From positions 3,673,448 through 3,737,447 of the forward strand of contig CM030938.1 of assembly GCA_018136815.1 (NCBI GenBank): DNA of 64,000 bases, written 5' to 3'. The notes beneath the pieces were generated by a model. It was not told where the DNA came from, searched no databases, and worked only from the letters and a program-made list of their open reading frames with translations. A program made the position numbers and the translations under genes. Positions 20,438-31,756 of this stretch are shown here, piece after piece. Every line of letters starts with the position of its first letter. The first letter of the stretch is position 1. Origin of the DNA: Isochrysis galbana. Taxonomy: Eukaryota > Haptophyta > Isochrysidales > Isochrysidaceae.

Positions 20438-22572
20438 TTACTCGTGGTCCGGAAGCTTGCGCTTCTTGGTACCACGAGTTCCACCAGCCCGCGAAACTCT
20501 TGCTGCTGCCCGTAACTGCTCGAATTTTGGGCTACCATCGACGCCCGGAAACATGTTGGGATCACCTTGAGCGCGGTGCATCGCACCATTGAGAGCTTCC
20601 GGGGTCGCTCCGATCGTCGAACCAAGTTGATGGTGCATGGTCATGCCAGATGCTGCAGGTGCCCAAGCGGCACGTCCTATAGCCTGGAAGTCGACTGGGA
20701 TGCCAGACTGAGCTTGCCGCAATGCCTGCGCGAGGCTTGGCAGGAGCCCATTCAACATTTCCGGTGTCCACTGAGGTCCAAGAGCTTGAGCATTCATTGG
20801 TTGCATGCCCATGGCAGGAGATATGGCGCATCCGTTGGAGGGCTGCTCCTGTCCGCACGCAGCCGCAGCGCATCCTGGTGCACCAGCAGCCTGGCCCGCC
20901 TGTAGATGCTGGAGGAACTCGGCAGATGGACGACCACTCGGCTGCATGTGGTTCATGCCAGCATTCAGTGGGGCTTCGAGATGGCCGCCCATGCCCGGAG
21001 GTGCTGCGCCACCCATCGGCGCATAGCAGCTCGATTGGCCCATGGCCGCCCTCAGCGCTGTTGCTGACGGGTAATAGTAGCCGCCCTTCCCGTCCCCCAT
21101 CGGTTGCAACAAAGTAAGAGCTTGGGGCATCTCGCTCTCACCCCCCTGCACAGGGTGAGCGCCTCCCTCGAATTCCTCGTGCCATTCGAGGCTTGAGCCA
21201 TCGGCGCCACCACCGGGGTTCGAAGGATCTGGGCGAGGATCCAGAGATTCTGGGTCGTGGCTAAAGTATTTGCAGTGTCGCTTGAGAGCGCCAAGAGAAC
21301 ACAGGCGAATGCCACACTTGCATACGTAGACGTTGCCGCATGACTTCATGTGCATGGTGAGGTCCTCCTTCACGACGAATTGCTTCTTGTTACATTTCCA
21401 ACAGGCAAAGGGCTTCTCTCCCTGGAAGTGCCGACGAAGGTAGTGCTTTTTGGCTTGATACTTTGTGGCGAATTCCTGAGGGGGCATGCATACACGAGGA
21501 GTTCAATATACGGTCCCAATCTTATTGCCACATCTCGCGCGGCCAACTGGCTTGCACACACCTTGCCGCAGTCCTGGCACTTAACGGGCTGTGCCATGGC
21601 AGCGTCCGTCGACTCAAGCTGTGGTTGCCGCGGTCGATGAGTGGTCATGTGGAAAATGAGGTTCATCTCGCGCTTGAAGACCTTGCGGCAGACCGTGCAC
21701 ATGAACGACTGTTCACCTCCTGATGGAGCGACTCCAGCGGAGGCATCCTCGAGAGCAGCGGCGTCGTTCCCAGCGCCGTCAGCCCCCGATAGCAAGTATT
21801 CTCTACCCCCCACAACTTCGCCGCAGACGTCTGTGTCCTGTGCGACCCATGGATGAGTGCTGTCTGTCAAGTTATAGATCCGAAAGACATGTAGCAAAGC
21901 TTGCAACACTCAGGGCGGTGTTGCGACTGGGGTATTGATCAGTGCGAAACCGTACCATGGGTGGCATCGTGGACATAGCGAAAGCGGCCTCCGCATCATT
22001 TTTCATGTCTGGGAGCAGCGGCATGGCAGCCATTGCCGCAGAAGGAGAGAGGCCCACTGCAGCAGCAGCTTGCGCCGCTGCTCTTTGGTGCAGCTCATCC
22101 ATTAACCGCTGCTGCTTCCCCACTGCATCCGCGCCGTGATCCAGCGCGGCAGCATCCCTGCCGTCTGCCCCGAAGCCAGCATCTGCCCTGCCATCTCCCA
22201 GCCCTTGTTGGTTGAGAGCCGACCCCTAAGAGCATGCGCATGCACATTCAGAGTGAGCCGCACTGCGAGGATGCATGGCAGTGGTAGCATGAGGCCAGCA
22301 CACACGGCTCTCGGGCCCTGGCCTAGGTGACATCCACGCACCCACGACATGCTCCTCATAATGCTGGCAATCTGAGTCTTCTCCTCCTGGTTTTCCTCCT
22401 CAGAGGCGGCGTCTGTGGCCTGGGCCCCAAGGTCAGAAGGCCTATCAGGAGCGTCTGGCTCAGCATCCGGCCGTGCGGCGCTGTGCGCCTCCGGCTGCGG
22501 CGCGGCAGCAGCCACGTCTGAGGCAGAGATGGGGTATGGCGAGGTCTCGCTGACGGCGACGTGCTCGGCCAT
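20438..22572 (-). CDS. C2H2 zinc-finger transcription factor (plant IDD/WIP/STOP1-like finger layout)
   Basis: Four exons join in phase 0: 22572-22342, 22225-21956, 21837-21562 and 21475-20438 (604 aa). Donors are gtgcgt, gtacgg and gtgtgt; acceptors end cttag, cacag and ctcag. Finger 1 (from residue 212) is FMCTVCRKVFKREMNLIFHM. Finger 2 is rebuilt across the last intron (KCQDCGK joined to EFATKYQAKKH, with Cx2C and Hx4H). Finger 3 has FACWKCNKKQ ending MHMKSC, and finger 4 is VYVCKCGIRLCSLGALKRH. The LR.H.qGeKPFaC.KC then CG.vyvCkCG run resembles the plant four-finger layout. The C-terminal 280 residues are Gly/Met/Gln/Pro-rich, as in activation regions, and end in a basic KKRKLPDHE likely to aid nuclear import. 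The first exon is acidic and Ala-rich. The start is chosen at the ATG after a purine tract. Confidence 0.75.
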
Positions 22573-22739
22573 CGTTGAGCCCCGCCCGCACCCCTCCCCC
22601 GCCACGGTGCCGGGTAGCGAGGGGAGAGGAGAGCAGGGGACTCCCCCCCCCACCGTCTCCACCAGGGCGCTCTCGCGAGACCGAGTTTCGGCCGCACACT
22701 TGACACTCATCCCGACGAAACTTCGATGCTTCGGCCGCG

Positions 22740-23125
<386 letters not shown>

Positions 23126-23412
23126 ACTACAAACACATTGTGTCGCCACGTCCGTACGCACCCCGCGCTTACCTGGCGAGATAACATGAATGAATCCTGT
23201 CATTCCGTCGATCTTGCCGGAGCGCTGTAAAGTAGGTTGCGTGGCATGCTGAGAGAGAGAGGACAGGAGGAGAGGAAGAAGAGAGAGGGAAAACTCGGAG
23301 GGATGAAGAGGTTTAAGAATACATGGAGTACTCCTAGAAGTAAAGAGAAGTAGAGCTTCTGCCCTCGGCCTGCCTTCTCAGACCGAGGGGAAGAGCTCTC
23401 TCTCTCGGCCCC

Positions 23413-24108
23413 ATGGCGGCGTCGGCTAGCAAGGGGAGCCTCGTTGCCATGCTCGCGCGAGCCACTCTCCTGCTTGCCATGCAGATGCTCGTACATGGAC
23501 GCACGGATATCTCGCAGCGCCATGCGAGCTCACTGTCAGCTCGCCAGAACGCCGGGCTCACTTCGCTCCGACTGCGCGGCGGTGAGAGAACCTTTGCTAT
23601 GCTCAAGCCCGATGTCGCATCCGATGAACGGATTGTGGGTGAGATCAAGGCGCGCATCGCCGATGCCGGGCTGAGGATCGAGCGCGAACGTCGCTGTTCG
23701 TTGTCTCGTCGCCAATGCAAGCGGTTCTACGCCGAACACAAGCTCCGGCCTTTCTTCGGTGCGCTTGTGGATTTCATGAGCTCAGGAGAGGTTGTCATGT
23801 TTGAGCTGTCTGGCGATGGGGCTATATTGGCGTGGCGGGGCCTGCTTGGCCCAACCAACACCGGTGTTGCTCGCAAAGAGGCTCCTCGGTCTCTCCGTGC
23901 TCTTTACGGCACCGATGCGACCAGGAATGCTGCTCACGGATCTGACTCCACAAGCTCTGCATCTCGCGAGCTACGCTTGATGTTTGGTCGCTTCCCATCG
24001 ATTGTTCCTGGTGCCGCGCTTATGATCGTAGCGGTTTCTGTTCTGGCGACACTCAAAGCAACCGGCCGGCTCACTGGCTGGCCCGGCTGCCACCGTGAAT
24101 CCGAGTGA
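23413..24108 (+). CDS. Nucleoside diphosphate kinase, secreted or membrane-anchored
   Basis: Single exon of 231 aa, ATG at 23413. Residues 1-29 form a signal-peptide-like leader (hydrophobic MLARATLLLAMQML). A Ser/Arg-rich stretch follows and ends in LRLRGG (52-57). The NDPK domain spans 58-192: FAMLKPDV with Lys65, RFYAEHK, GPTN, RALYGTD and NAAHGSDS with catalytic His175. All residues usually needed for phosphotransfer are visible. A hydrophobic segment at 198-215 and a basic tail suggest a C-terminal membrane anchor. NDPKs transfer gamma-phosphate between nucleotides through phospho-His. The leader implies an endomembrane, surface or plastid-route location. Usual length is about 150 aa, so about 80 residues are targeting additions. 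Confidence 0.85.
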   Translation: MAASASKGSLVAMLARATLLLAMQMLVHGRTDISQRHASSLSARQNAGLTSLRLRGGERTFAMLKPDVASDERIVGEIKARIADAGLRIERERRCSLSRRQCKRFYAEHKLRPFFGALVDFMSSGEVVMFELSGDGAILAWRGLLGPTNTGVARKEAPRSLRALYGTDATRNAAHGSDSTSSASRELRLMFGRFPSIVPGAALMIVAVSVLATLKATGRLTGWPGCHRESE

Positions 24109-24182
24109 GCCGTTGGTGGGCCAGCAACTTGCAGCTCTTGTCTGTGCAATGCACATTGCAGATTATTCTTACTAATAATAAT

Positions 24183-25000
24183 TAAAATCTTGAAGGTGAC
24201 CGCTAAGCTACTAACCTACGCCACTCCCGGACTCACAATGACATCGCCTATTCCCCTGCCTCTTCTCCCCCTTCCCGCTCCCCCCTCATTCCTTTTTTTT
24301 CGGTTTCGGGGGTTCGGCCCATGTACACTACTTTGGGCCTCGCGTTGGGGGGAGGGGCGGAGAGGGCCTCTTGGGTTCGTTGTTGGCGGCGTCGGGCATT
24401 GTATACCCTAATGTGGGAGCCCGACTTCTCGCTTCTCAGCCTCCCCTTGTGGAATGTACGTTATTTTGGGGGCGTTTCGTCCTTGGCGCCCGGCTTCAAT
24501 CCTTGATCCTTGATCCTTGGTCGTTTTGGTTGGCGAGGTTCTTACGTGATATTAAATATGATATTATACATATATGTCCTATCCCTAAACCTAAACTTCT
24601 AGCTAGTTCTATTAGTTTGCAGCTTGGTTCCAATTCGTTGTCGTCGGTGGTTTCGGAGATCGGTCGAAAGTCGTTAATGTCTAAAAAAATATTCTTGAAG
24701 GTGCCCGCTAAGCTACTAATGATACACACTCCCCGCGCTTCCTATGCCATCGCCTATACCCCTACCTCTGCTCCCCCGCCCGCTCCCCCCCTCGATCCTT
24801 TTTCTTCGGTTTTGGGGGGTCGGCCCATGTACACTACTTTGGGCCTAGCGTTTGGGGGAGGGGAGGGGCAGGCCTCTTGCATTCGTTTTAGGTCGGTCTC
24901 GGGCCTAGTCCGTCCCTGTGTGGGGGCCAGGCCTTTCGGCCTTCCCCTTTGGATTCCTCGAGCGGAGGCATATTGCCTCCTACGGTCTATTGTTATCCCT
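24183..25000 (-). mobile_element. LINE family D, tandem 3' ends
   Basis: On the minus strand, 25000-24684 is a 3' UTR (conserved ggcccaaagtagtgtacatg) ending ccttcaagaatattttttt. It abuts 24683-24496, the C-terminal coding end of another copy (NDFRPISETTDDNELEPSCK and on to the stop). That copy has its own 3' UTR at 24495-24183, which ends with the same cttcaag signature. The assembly gap cuts the distal side. Confidence 0.7.
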
Positions 25001-25100
25001 NNNNNNNNNNNNNNNNNNNNNNNNNNNNNNNNNNNNNNNNNNNNNNNNNNNNNNNNNNNNNNNNNNNNNNNNNNNNNNNNNNNNNNNNNNNNNNNNNNNN
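25001..25100. other. Assembly gap (100 N)
   Basis: A run of exactly 100 N, a conventional scaffold placeholder, so the true gap length is unknown. It separates LINE family D from the copia pol and hides the 5' LTR, gag, protease and integrase zinc region. Confidence 1.
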
Positions 25101-27763
25101 GCGCCGCCAATCAACGTCGGTCGCCCCACAAAACAGCAACGCCTCGTTCTCGGACTTATGCCCACTTTGGAGAAAGAATTGTGTCCGACACTTGTGGTCC
25201 TTTCCCCCCATCACCATCCGGTCTGCGGTTTGCGATAATCTTCGTCGACATGTTCTCCCGTTTCGCATCGGTCTACTTCTTGAAATCAAAATCTTCCGCC
25301 GATGTGTTGATTGCAGCCCAAACATTTGTCGGAGATCACTCCTATCTCCTCACGAAAACATCCATTCCCGGCGTGGTTGACCAATGGCACACAGATAATG
25401 GCACAGAATTCACGGCGTCTGCCATTGATGCATTTTGCTCGCAGCTAGGCATCCGCCGCTCATTTTCTATTGCAGACGCGCCGCAAACAAATGGTGTCGC
25501 TGAAAGAGCATGGGGCGTACTTCTCCGCAGCATGAGAGTCATGCTCGCACATGCTGGCTGTGACACCTTTTTCTCCACCCTCTGGCCGTTTCTTATGTCG
25601 CAAGCTGTTGCAATCCATAATTCTTTGCCTTCGTTCTCGTTCTCGCCACCAGAAGTTCCATGGCAAAAGGCTGATCCGCGCCGCCCCCCTGCGCCTCTTT
25701 CACGTTTCCGCGTCATGTTATGTAATTGTTGGGTACATGTTGGTGAGCCCAGTGACAAACTGGCCTCCCGTCGCTGTCCGGCAGTCCACCTGGGGTGGGA
25801 CCCTCGCCGCCGAGGGTACTTCGTATTCGTGCCCTCCTTACGTCGAATCACCACGGCTGTTGACGTTAGTTTCGACGAATCTTCTTTCACGTCTTTCGCG
25901 GGAATCTCCCGCCCGACACCGTCTGCGTCTGCGGCCTCAGGCAGCCTTGTCCGTCGCGCCTCCGATGCTGCCTCCCTCCCCACCCCCGTTCGCCGCCTCA
26001 CGCAGCATGAGCGCGTCCCGCCGCCGCCGGTGCCGGCTCCGCCGGTAGTGCCGCCTCCTGCGGTGTCTTCTACGCGTGCGACCGCCTCGGTCGTGGGGGA
26101 GTCCACCACACCTGTGGCACCCAACATCTCCCAAGCCCTCATGGCAGCAACACCTGCTGGCCCCATTCCAGAGCCTCGCACCTTCAGAGAGGCCATCAGC
26201 GACCCTGTGTACGGCGAGAAGTGGAGAGAAGCGATGCAGGAAGATGTGAAGGGCAAGTATGAGACCAACAAAGCCTGGAAACTTGTGAAAGCCGATGAAA
26301 TTCCAGCTGGGAGAAAGCCAATGAAGGGAAAATGGGTGTTCAAAGTCAAGTACAACTCGGACGGGTCAGTGGAGAGGTTCAAGGCTAGATGGGTGGCCTG
26401 TGGCTACAGCCAAGTACTAGGAGTTGACTTTACAGAAACCTTTTGCGGCACTCTACGACACGAAAGCTCCAGGATCTTCCTAGCACTGACAAATGAAGCA
26501 GATGATGATCTCTTGGAAATCGACACAGTGAAAGCTTTCTCATCCGCCGATATGGATGGGAATCCACTCTACATAGTTCAGCCCACTGGATTTGAAGATC
26601 CCAACTACGCAGCATGTCTCCTCCTCGCGCCACTAGAAGGAACCAAACAAGCTGGTTATCAATACATGATCACCAACACAGCCACACTCACCAAAATCGG
26701 CTTTGAGCAATCCGCTGTCGAACCGAATTTCTTTAAACGATCGTACGAGGATGGCTCTACAATTTACCTTGCTCTCTATGTGGACAACATGCTAGTGAGG
26801 TTCCCGACAGGCCGGAAGGAGTTGGTTGACTCATTCATCGCCCAATATTCCAAGCGATTCAATGTAAGCATTGTTGGAGAACCATCACGTTTCTTGGGCT
26901 TCGAGATTATCCGAGACCGTGCCAACCGTCACATGACGCTCCGTCAGACCAAGTATATCGAAGAGATTGCTAACGCCTTCCTGAGTGAGCGAACTAGCAA
27001 ACTATTTGCTACCCCGATCTGTTCTTCGAAGATAGACGAATTTCATAAGCTAACCGGTGCCAAGTGTGACATGGATAGATCTCGAATGCGATCCAAATCT
27101 TATCTCCAACTTATGGGCTCTTTGCTATGGGTCACCATCACTCGACCTGACATCGCCTTCTACGTTTCCTTCCTATGTCAATTCATGCAGGATCCTTCGC
27201 CTCAGAACTATGACTCGGCTCTTGGTATCGTTAGTTACCTCCAATACTCAAAATGGCTTGGAATAACTTACGATGGCTCGAATTCGTCACTTGAAGTTTA
27301 TGCTGACTCATCCTGGGGCTCTCTCCCGAAGCCGTTTGCCGGATACGTACTCAAGTATGGGGGGGCCTCAATCTCATTTCAGTCCAAGAAACTCAAGTTA
27401 GTCGCCCAATCATCGGCCGAAGCCGAAACAGCTGTTTATGCCTTAGCTGCTCGGAACTTGCAATTCTCATTGCACCTATTCGAGTTTCTAGGACATCCAC
27501 AGCAACTCCCGATCCACATATTCACTGATAACTCGGCCACGCGCGATTCAATCAAAAACCCAGGGGTCACCGCTCGCACCCGTCATTATGTTCGCTGGTT
27601 GCTTTACGCTCGAGAGCAATTTCTACATCATATTTCAGCCCCGAAATGGATCTCGACTTCCCAGATGACCGCTGACATATTCACCAAATGTCTCGACAAA
27701 ACTACATTTCTTCGTCATCGTTGTTCCCTGCTAAATGAAAAGATCTGTCCTAACCAGCGTTAA
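25101..27763 (+). mobile_element. Ty1/copia retrotransposon pol (integrase, reverse transcriptase, RNase H)
   Basis: An uninterrupted frame runs from the gap to TAA at 27761-27763. The integrase core shows Asp in SDTCGPF, Asp in WHTDNGTEF and Glu in NGVAERAWG. The reverse transcriptase begins NKAWKLVKADEIPAGRKP, has Asp in LEIDTVKAF, and has YVDN at 26777-26788 where YVDD is standard. RNase H shows EVYADSSWGS, SSAEAETAV, FTDNSATRDSIKNP and an RTRHYVRW block. The domain order integrase-RT is that of copia, not gypsy. The YVDN change removes a catalytic Asp, so the polymerase is probably dead even though the frame is intact. Confidence 0.9.
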
Positions 27764-27770
27764 GTCACGC

Positions 27771-27780
27771 TGTGGGGGAG
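27771..27780 (+). promoter_or_regulatory. Polypurine tract of the copia element
   Basis: The sequence gtgggggag directly precedes the TG that opens the 3' LTR, as expected for the plus-strand priming site of an LTR retrotransposon. Confidence 0.6.
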
Positions 27781-27938
27781 TGTTTGACTCTGACCTCTGA
27801 GCGAGGGCATTTTGTAGTATACGTGTCAGATCTACTCCGAGTGAAGGGAGGGGAACGTACCGTCGTCACCGTCGTCGTTGTGTGAGCGCGCTAGCTCAAT
27901 GATGTTCCCCTTGGTCTACACGATATTGCTATCAATCA
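27781..27938 (+). mobile_element. 3' LTR of the copia element
   Basis: It starts TGTTTGACTC right after the polypurine tract and probably ends atcaatCA at 27938 (158 bp). The end is inferred from the TG...CA rule, because the 5' LTR is lost in the gap and cannot be compared. The BRO1 gene start is 88 bp further on. Confidence 0.55.
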
Positions 27939-28026
27939 CTGGGTCCCCATGGGTTGGGGCCAAACAAGAGACAAGAAAGGTCGGTAGGAAAGTAAAGAAA
28001 GAGCGCTCGTTTGGACGAGGAGGTCG

Positions 28027-30415
28027 ATGTCCCCCTCGCTGCGCGCCCTGTCTGCCCTCGACGAGGAGCGAGCGGCCGAGGTGACGGAGGGGCTGCACGT
28101 GGCGATCCGCCGGGTGTTCGGGGAGGCAGCAGCCTATTCCGTTCTCGACGACCTAACAGCCCTTGGCCACGCGCGCCGCCGCGCTATCGGAGTCAAGATG
28201 GCGACAGAGAAGGAGGCGGCCGCCGCTGCAGAAAGCCTCACAGAGTACTACGCCATGCTATGCGCGCTAGCGAGGCCATACAGCAAGGAAGTGGAGGAAG
28301 TTCTAGGCGATGCGATGCCGCCGCTCCCATTCGGCTGGAAGTCGAGCATCGACGGTGCGGCTGAGGTAGCCAAGTCGCCGAAGCTGGTGCTCGAGCGCGC
28401 CGCAATCCTATACAACTTGGCCGTGGCTCATTGGTCACGTGGCATGTTGCTGCCTAAGGCCGACGTTGAGCAGATCAAGACCGCTGCAAGGCATTTCCAG
28501 ATTGCCTCAGGCGAGCACTCGACATATTTACGCGAGCACCATCTGATGTTGCTCCGTCATAGTCGACCTACACTAGCTCCTCCTGCAAGGCTGAGCTCTC
28601 TAGTGTTCCTCCATATGCGCCTGTACCGGCTCGGCCACCGCCCTCCCCGCAGGTATCCTAGATGAAGTCGCCACATTCGACGTGCCCGCGGAGTTGGACG
28701 CCAAGGCACCTCTCCCGGCCGAGCTTCAGCCGGAATGCGCCAAGGCGCTCGCTTTGACAATGCTCGCGCAGGCTCAGGAATGTTTTTGCGATAAGGCGCA
28801 GGTAAATGTTCCCATTGGCCCATCAAGCACATTCTCCAACCCCTCGTGGCATCTCTGATGCCAGCGTCTTGCGATTAGCTCAAGAACTCAAGTATGTGAA
28901 TGGACATGTGAGCGACATCGGCGAGAAGAACAGCGCCAGTTTGACATGTGTATAGCACAAGGCAATCGAACAAGCATGCACAATCGGCTTTGCAGCGCTT
29001 CTGATATATTGACCTCTAAAGCTTTGTGAACGCTTGCCCATTTTTGCGCAGGTCGACGGCATGGCAGTAGGCACTCGAATAAAGCTTCTACTAGGAGCTC
29101 GGGACGCGTACGCCTCTGCCTCCGACGCGATAGCTGCTGCGGCCGCCACCACACCGACTGCTACTCCGCTCAAGAGATTCAAGACATGGGCGGAGCCTCC
29201 GACCCGCGCTAGTCAGTACAAAAGCGAGGCACGGGCATTTTGGCTCGCTGCTAATCCGTCTCCGACTCCCGGCGTCGGCCTGGGTCTTGCCCTCGCACTG
29301 CGTGCTCAGGGTGCAGCGGCGCGGGCTGTTGCTGCCGTAGGATCTATTCCTGGCGAGCTTGCAAGACGTGTAGTGGTCGATCTAGCGGGCGAGGTTGACG
29401 CGGCCGTGGCAAAACTTCGCCGTGACAACGATACGGTGTACTACGAATCCGTTCCCCCGGAAGGTAGCCTTCCAGCGCTGGATGGTAAAGTGCTCGCGAA
29501 AGCGGTGCCCGTGATCACTATTGTCGAGGCAGCCGAGGCTAAAGCAATCCCATTAGCTATTTGGCCTGGGCGCAGAGGTGCTTCAGCTGTTGGCATGTCG
29601 GATGATGGTCCATCGCCGCCGTCGCCTGCAGCTCTATTCTTGTCATTGACAGGTATTCCAAGAGCGACTCGCAATGAGATAAAAAAGACGGTGGAATCGG
29701 AGGCAACAGAGGCTGGGGTGTCGAAGGAGACGAGTGGTGGAAGCTTCTTCAGCGGCTTGTGGGGCGGGGGAGCGCTGTCTCCGGCTGGCAAGGTGGGAGC
29801 CTCCAGTAGTGCTACGAATGCTGGTAGCGGTGGTGGGACGCCCAGTCGCTCTAAGAATGATCAAATCTCGCGTGTGCAAGAGATCCTCGCCCGGGGGCGG
29901 GAAGCGCGAGCCGCAACTTCGCCCTCCGAGTGCTCGCAAGGCTCTAGCGGCAGCAGAATGACCACAAGCCAGCAAGTCGGCGATGGTGGCAGCGAGGATG
30001 CGGAACTTCAAGCGGCAATTGAGGCGAGCCTTCGGGAAAATGGCCCCAGCGCTACAACTGCGCGCAAGCCACCACCGCCAGCTGGGCAAGCGCCCCTGCC
30101 CATAGAAACCCCTGAATTCCCTGGGTTGCTAAGGCGCTCGTCTGGGAAGGCTTCCGGCCTCCCCCCCCCCCGCCATATGGCGGCGGGAACCCCCCACCCC
30201 CACCGTATGCTAGCAGCGCCCCGCCCCCACCTGGGGATCTTATGCCGCCGCCACCATCGTTCGAGGCAGCTACTGCCGCACCGACACCCGCAGCTGTCGA
30301 AGCAATGATATCACAGCTAGCCGCTCTCGGAGTCGGGCGCGATCGCGCTGCAAATGCCTTGCGAAAAGCGAATTTCGATGCCGCAGCGGCGGCCGACTTG
30401 CTCTTTGCTGGGTGA
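28027..30415 (+). CDS. BRO1-domain protein with UIM and UBA modules
   Basis: Exons are 28027-28510, 28653-28801 and 29052-30415. Intron 1 is GC-AG (ctcag|gcgagc ... ccccgcag); intron 2 is gtaaat ... tgcgcag. The BRO1 domain spans about residues 1-370 and is recognised by LVLERAAILYNLAVAHW, the rebuilt HFQIASGILDEVA, KSEARAFWLAA, and the closing DNDTVYYESVPPEGSLPALD. A ubiquitin-interacting motif, EDAELQAAIEASL, is near residue 525. A Pro-rich stretch leads to a C-terminal UBA-like domain (about 624-664; AVEAMISQLAALGVGRDRAA, then NFDAAAAADLLFAG). Reaching the UBA frame needs a +1 base in an 11-C run at 30161-30171, so a homopolymer error or a real frameshift lies there. BRO1 proteins bind ESCRT-III; UIM and UBA bind ubiquitin. 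It should act in sorting ubiquitinated cargo at endosomes. About 665 aa if repaired. Confidence 0.8.
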
Positions 30416-31756
30416 GCACGTCCGCTGGAGATGAGGATGGCAACTGATTCAGGCTTAGCCAGAGACCCTTTGGCAAATCAAGCCTGTTGCATCTCTCCAT
30501 CCTCACAATGTACACACGTACCACCGTGGCCATACTCTGGCTGCCGCAACCTATCGCCCTCATCGTCGCTCCCTTTCTAGGCTCAAGCGCTTGCGTTTGT
30601 TCAACAAGCAGGTTGCTTTGTTTCTATGGTTGCGTCCGATTGCAAAGACGAGTTGTGGCCCACCTAGAACACCATCATAAGGTCATCGCGAAACTTCGTA
30701 ATATTCTGTGGTCACCGTGGCACATCGCTCACCAATTGCTCACAAGTTCGAGAAGGCGGCGAGTCAAACCGGCGTCTTTGGATTCCAGACCTTGAGGGAA
30801 TAGAGATGATGGTAATGGTCGAGTGGGGTTTGGGATTCGGTGGCGCGAGGGTCAGACGAGATGGTGCAAGGGCCAGGCGAGATGTGAAAGGATGGCGCGG
30901 GGGCCAGACGAGATGACGCGAGGGCCGGAGGAGATGGCGCGAGAGGGGGGGGGGGGGGTAGAACGCTTGCGTGAAGGTAGTGGGTCTAGAGTCGTGTGCG
31001 CAACTAACTTTATGGTTGGTTGCGATGGAGCGCGCCGACGCGTGTTTCTTCTCCTCAGGGCCACACCCAGCTCAGCACACATGCTGCCCCCCCCCCCCCC
31101 TCCATGGGGGGCTGCAGACCACAACAGACCGCTGCAATAGACTCGCAACACCACTCTTCCACTGAGACCGGGTAATCTCTACACTGAGACCACAACAGAC
31201 CTTTTGGGCGCAATCTCTACACACTCTTGAATACGTCTTTGGGCAACAACCGCTCACACCGAGATGTGGGGGGTCAGCCAAAAAACAACCATACCTGAGG
31301 TTGTGGCCTCTTGGATAGAGATAGAGAGGTGGAATCGGGTTCTCAAGGCGGCTTACTTTCATTCGGTATCGGTATCTCCCTTCCCCTTCCCTCCCTTCGG
31401 TATCTCTAGGGGTTCTCTTCACTTTTTACTAATTAATGTGACAGACTCCCACGTCCCCGCCCAGGAGGGAAAGAGTGTTCCAAGCCCTTGCCTCTCTCGC
31501 CCGCCCTCTCCCCCCTCTCCGCCCCCTCTTTCCATCTCTCTGCCTGTCACGCGCGCGCCTGTGCCATCATCTGATGGTCGCCACCCGTTCCAAGACGACC
31601 ACGCCGCTCCCATCGCTGGGTCGCTTGGAACCCAGACTGCCTACGGTGCCGGGCGATCCACCGTAGGGCCAGGGCATGCCCCCTCCGGCCACTCCACCGT
31701 CATGGCATCGCTAGGCGCGCCCACTGAGTCGCCGGACCTGGAGCAAGGCAGGGCCG
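30416..31756. other. Intergenic region with short repeats
   Basis: 30826-30960 holds about five imperfect 20-25-bp units of gagatg(g)cgcgagggccag type. 31165-31215 repeats an actgagacc...acaacagacc motif twice. A poly-C run is at 31087-31100. Open frames such as 30487-30795 and 31475-31666 are not recognisable. The right end abuts repeat C. Confidence 0.5.

Noticed and set aside
30487-30795. Plus-strand 102-codon frame with hydrophobic start
   Set aside because: Located in the 3' flank of the BRO1 gene, with no conserved pattern and no flanking splice or start context.
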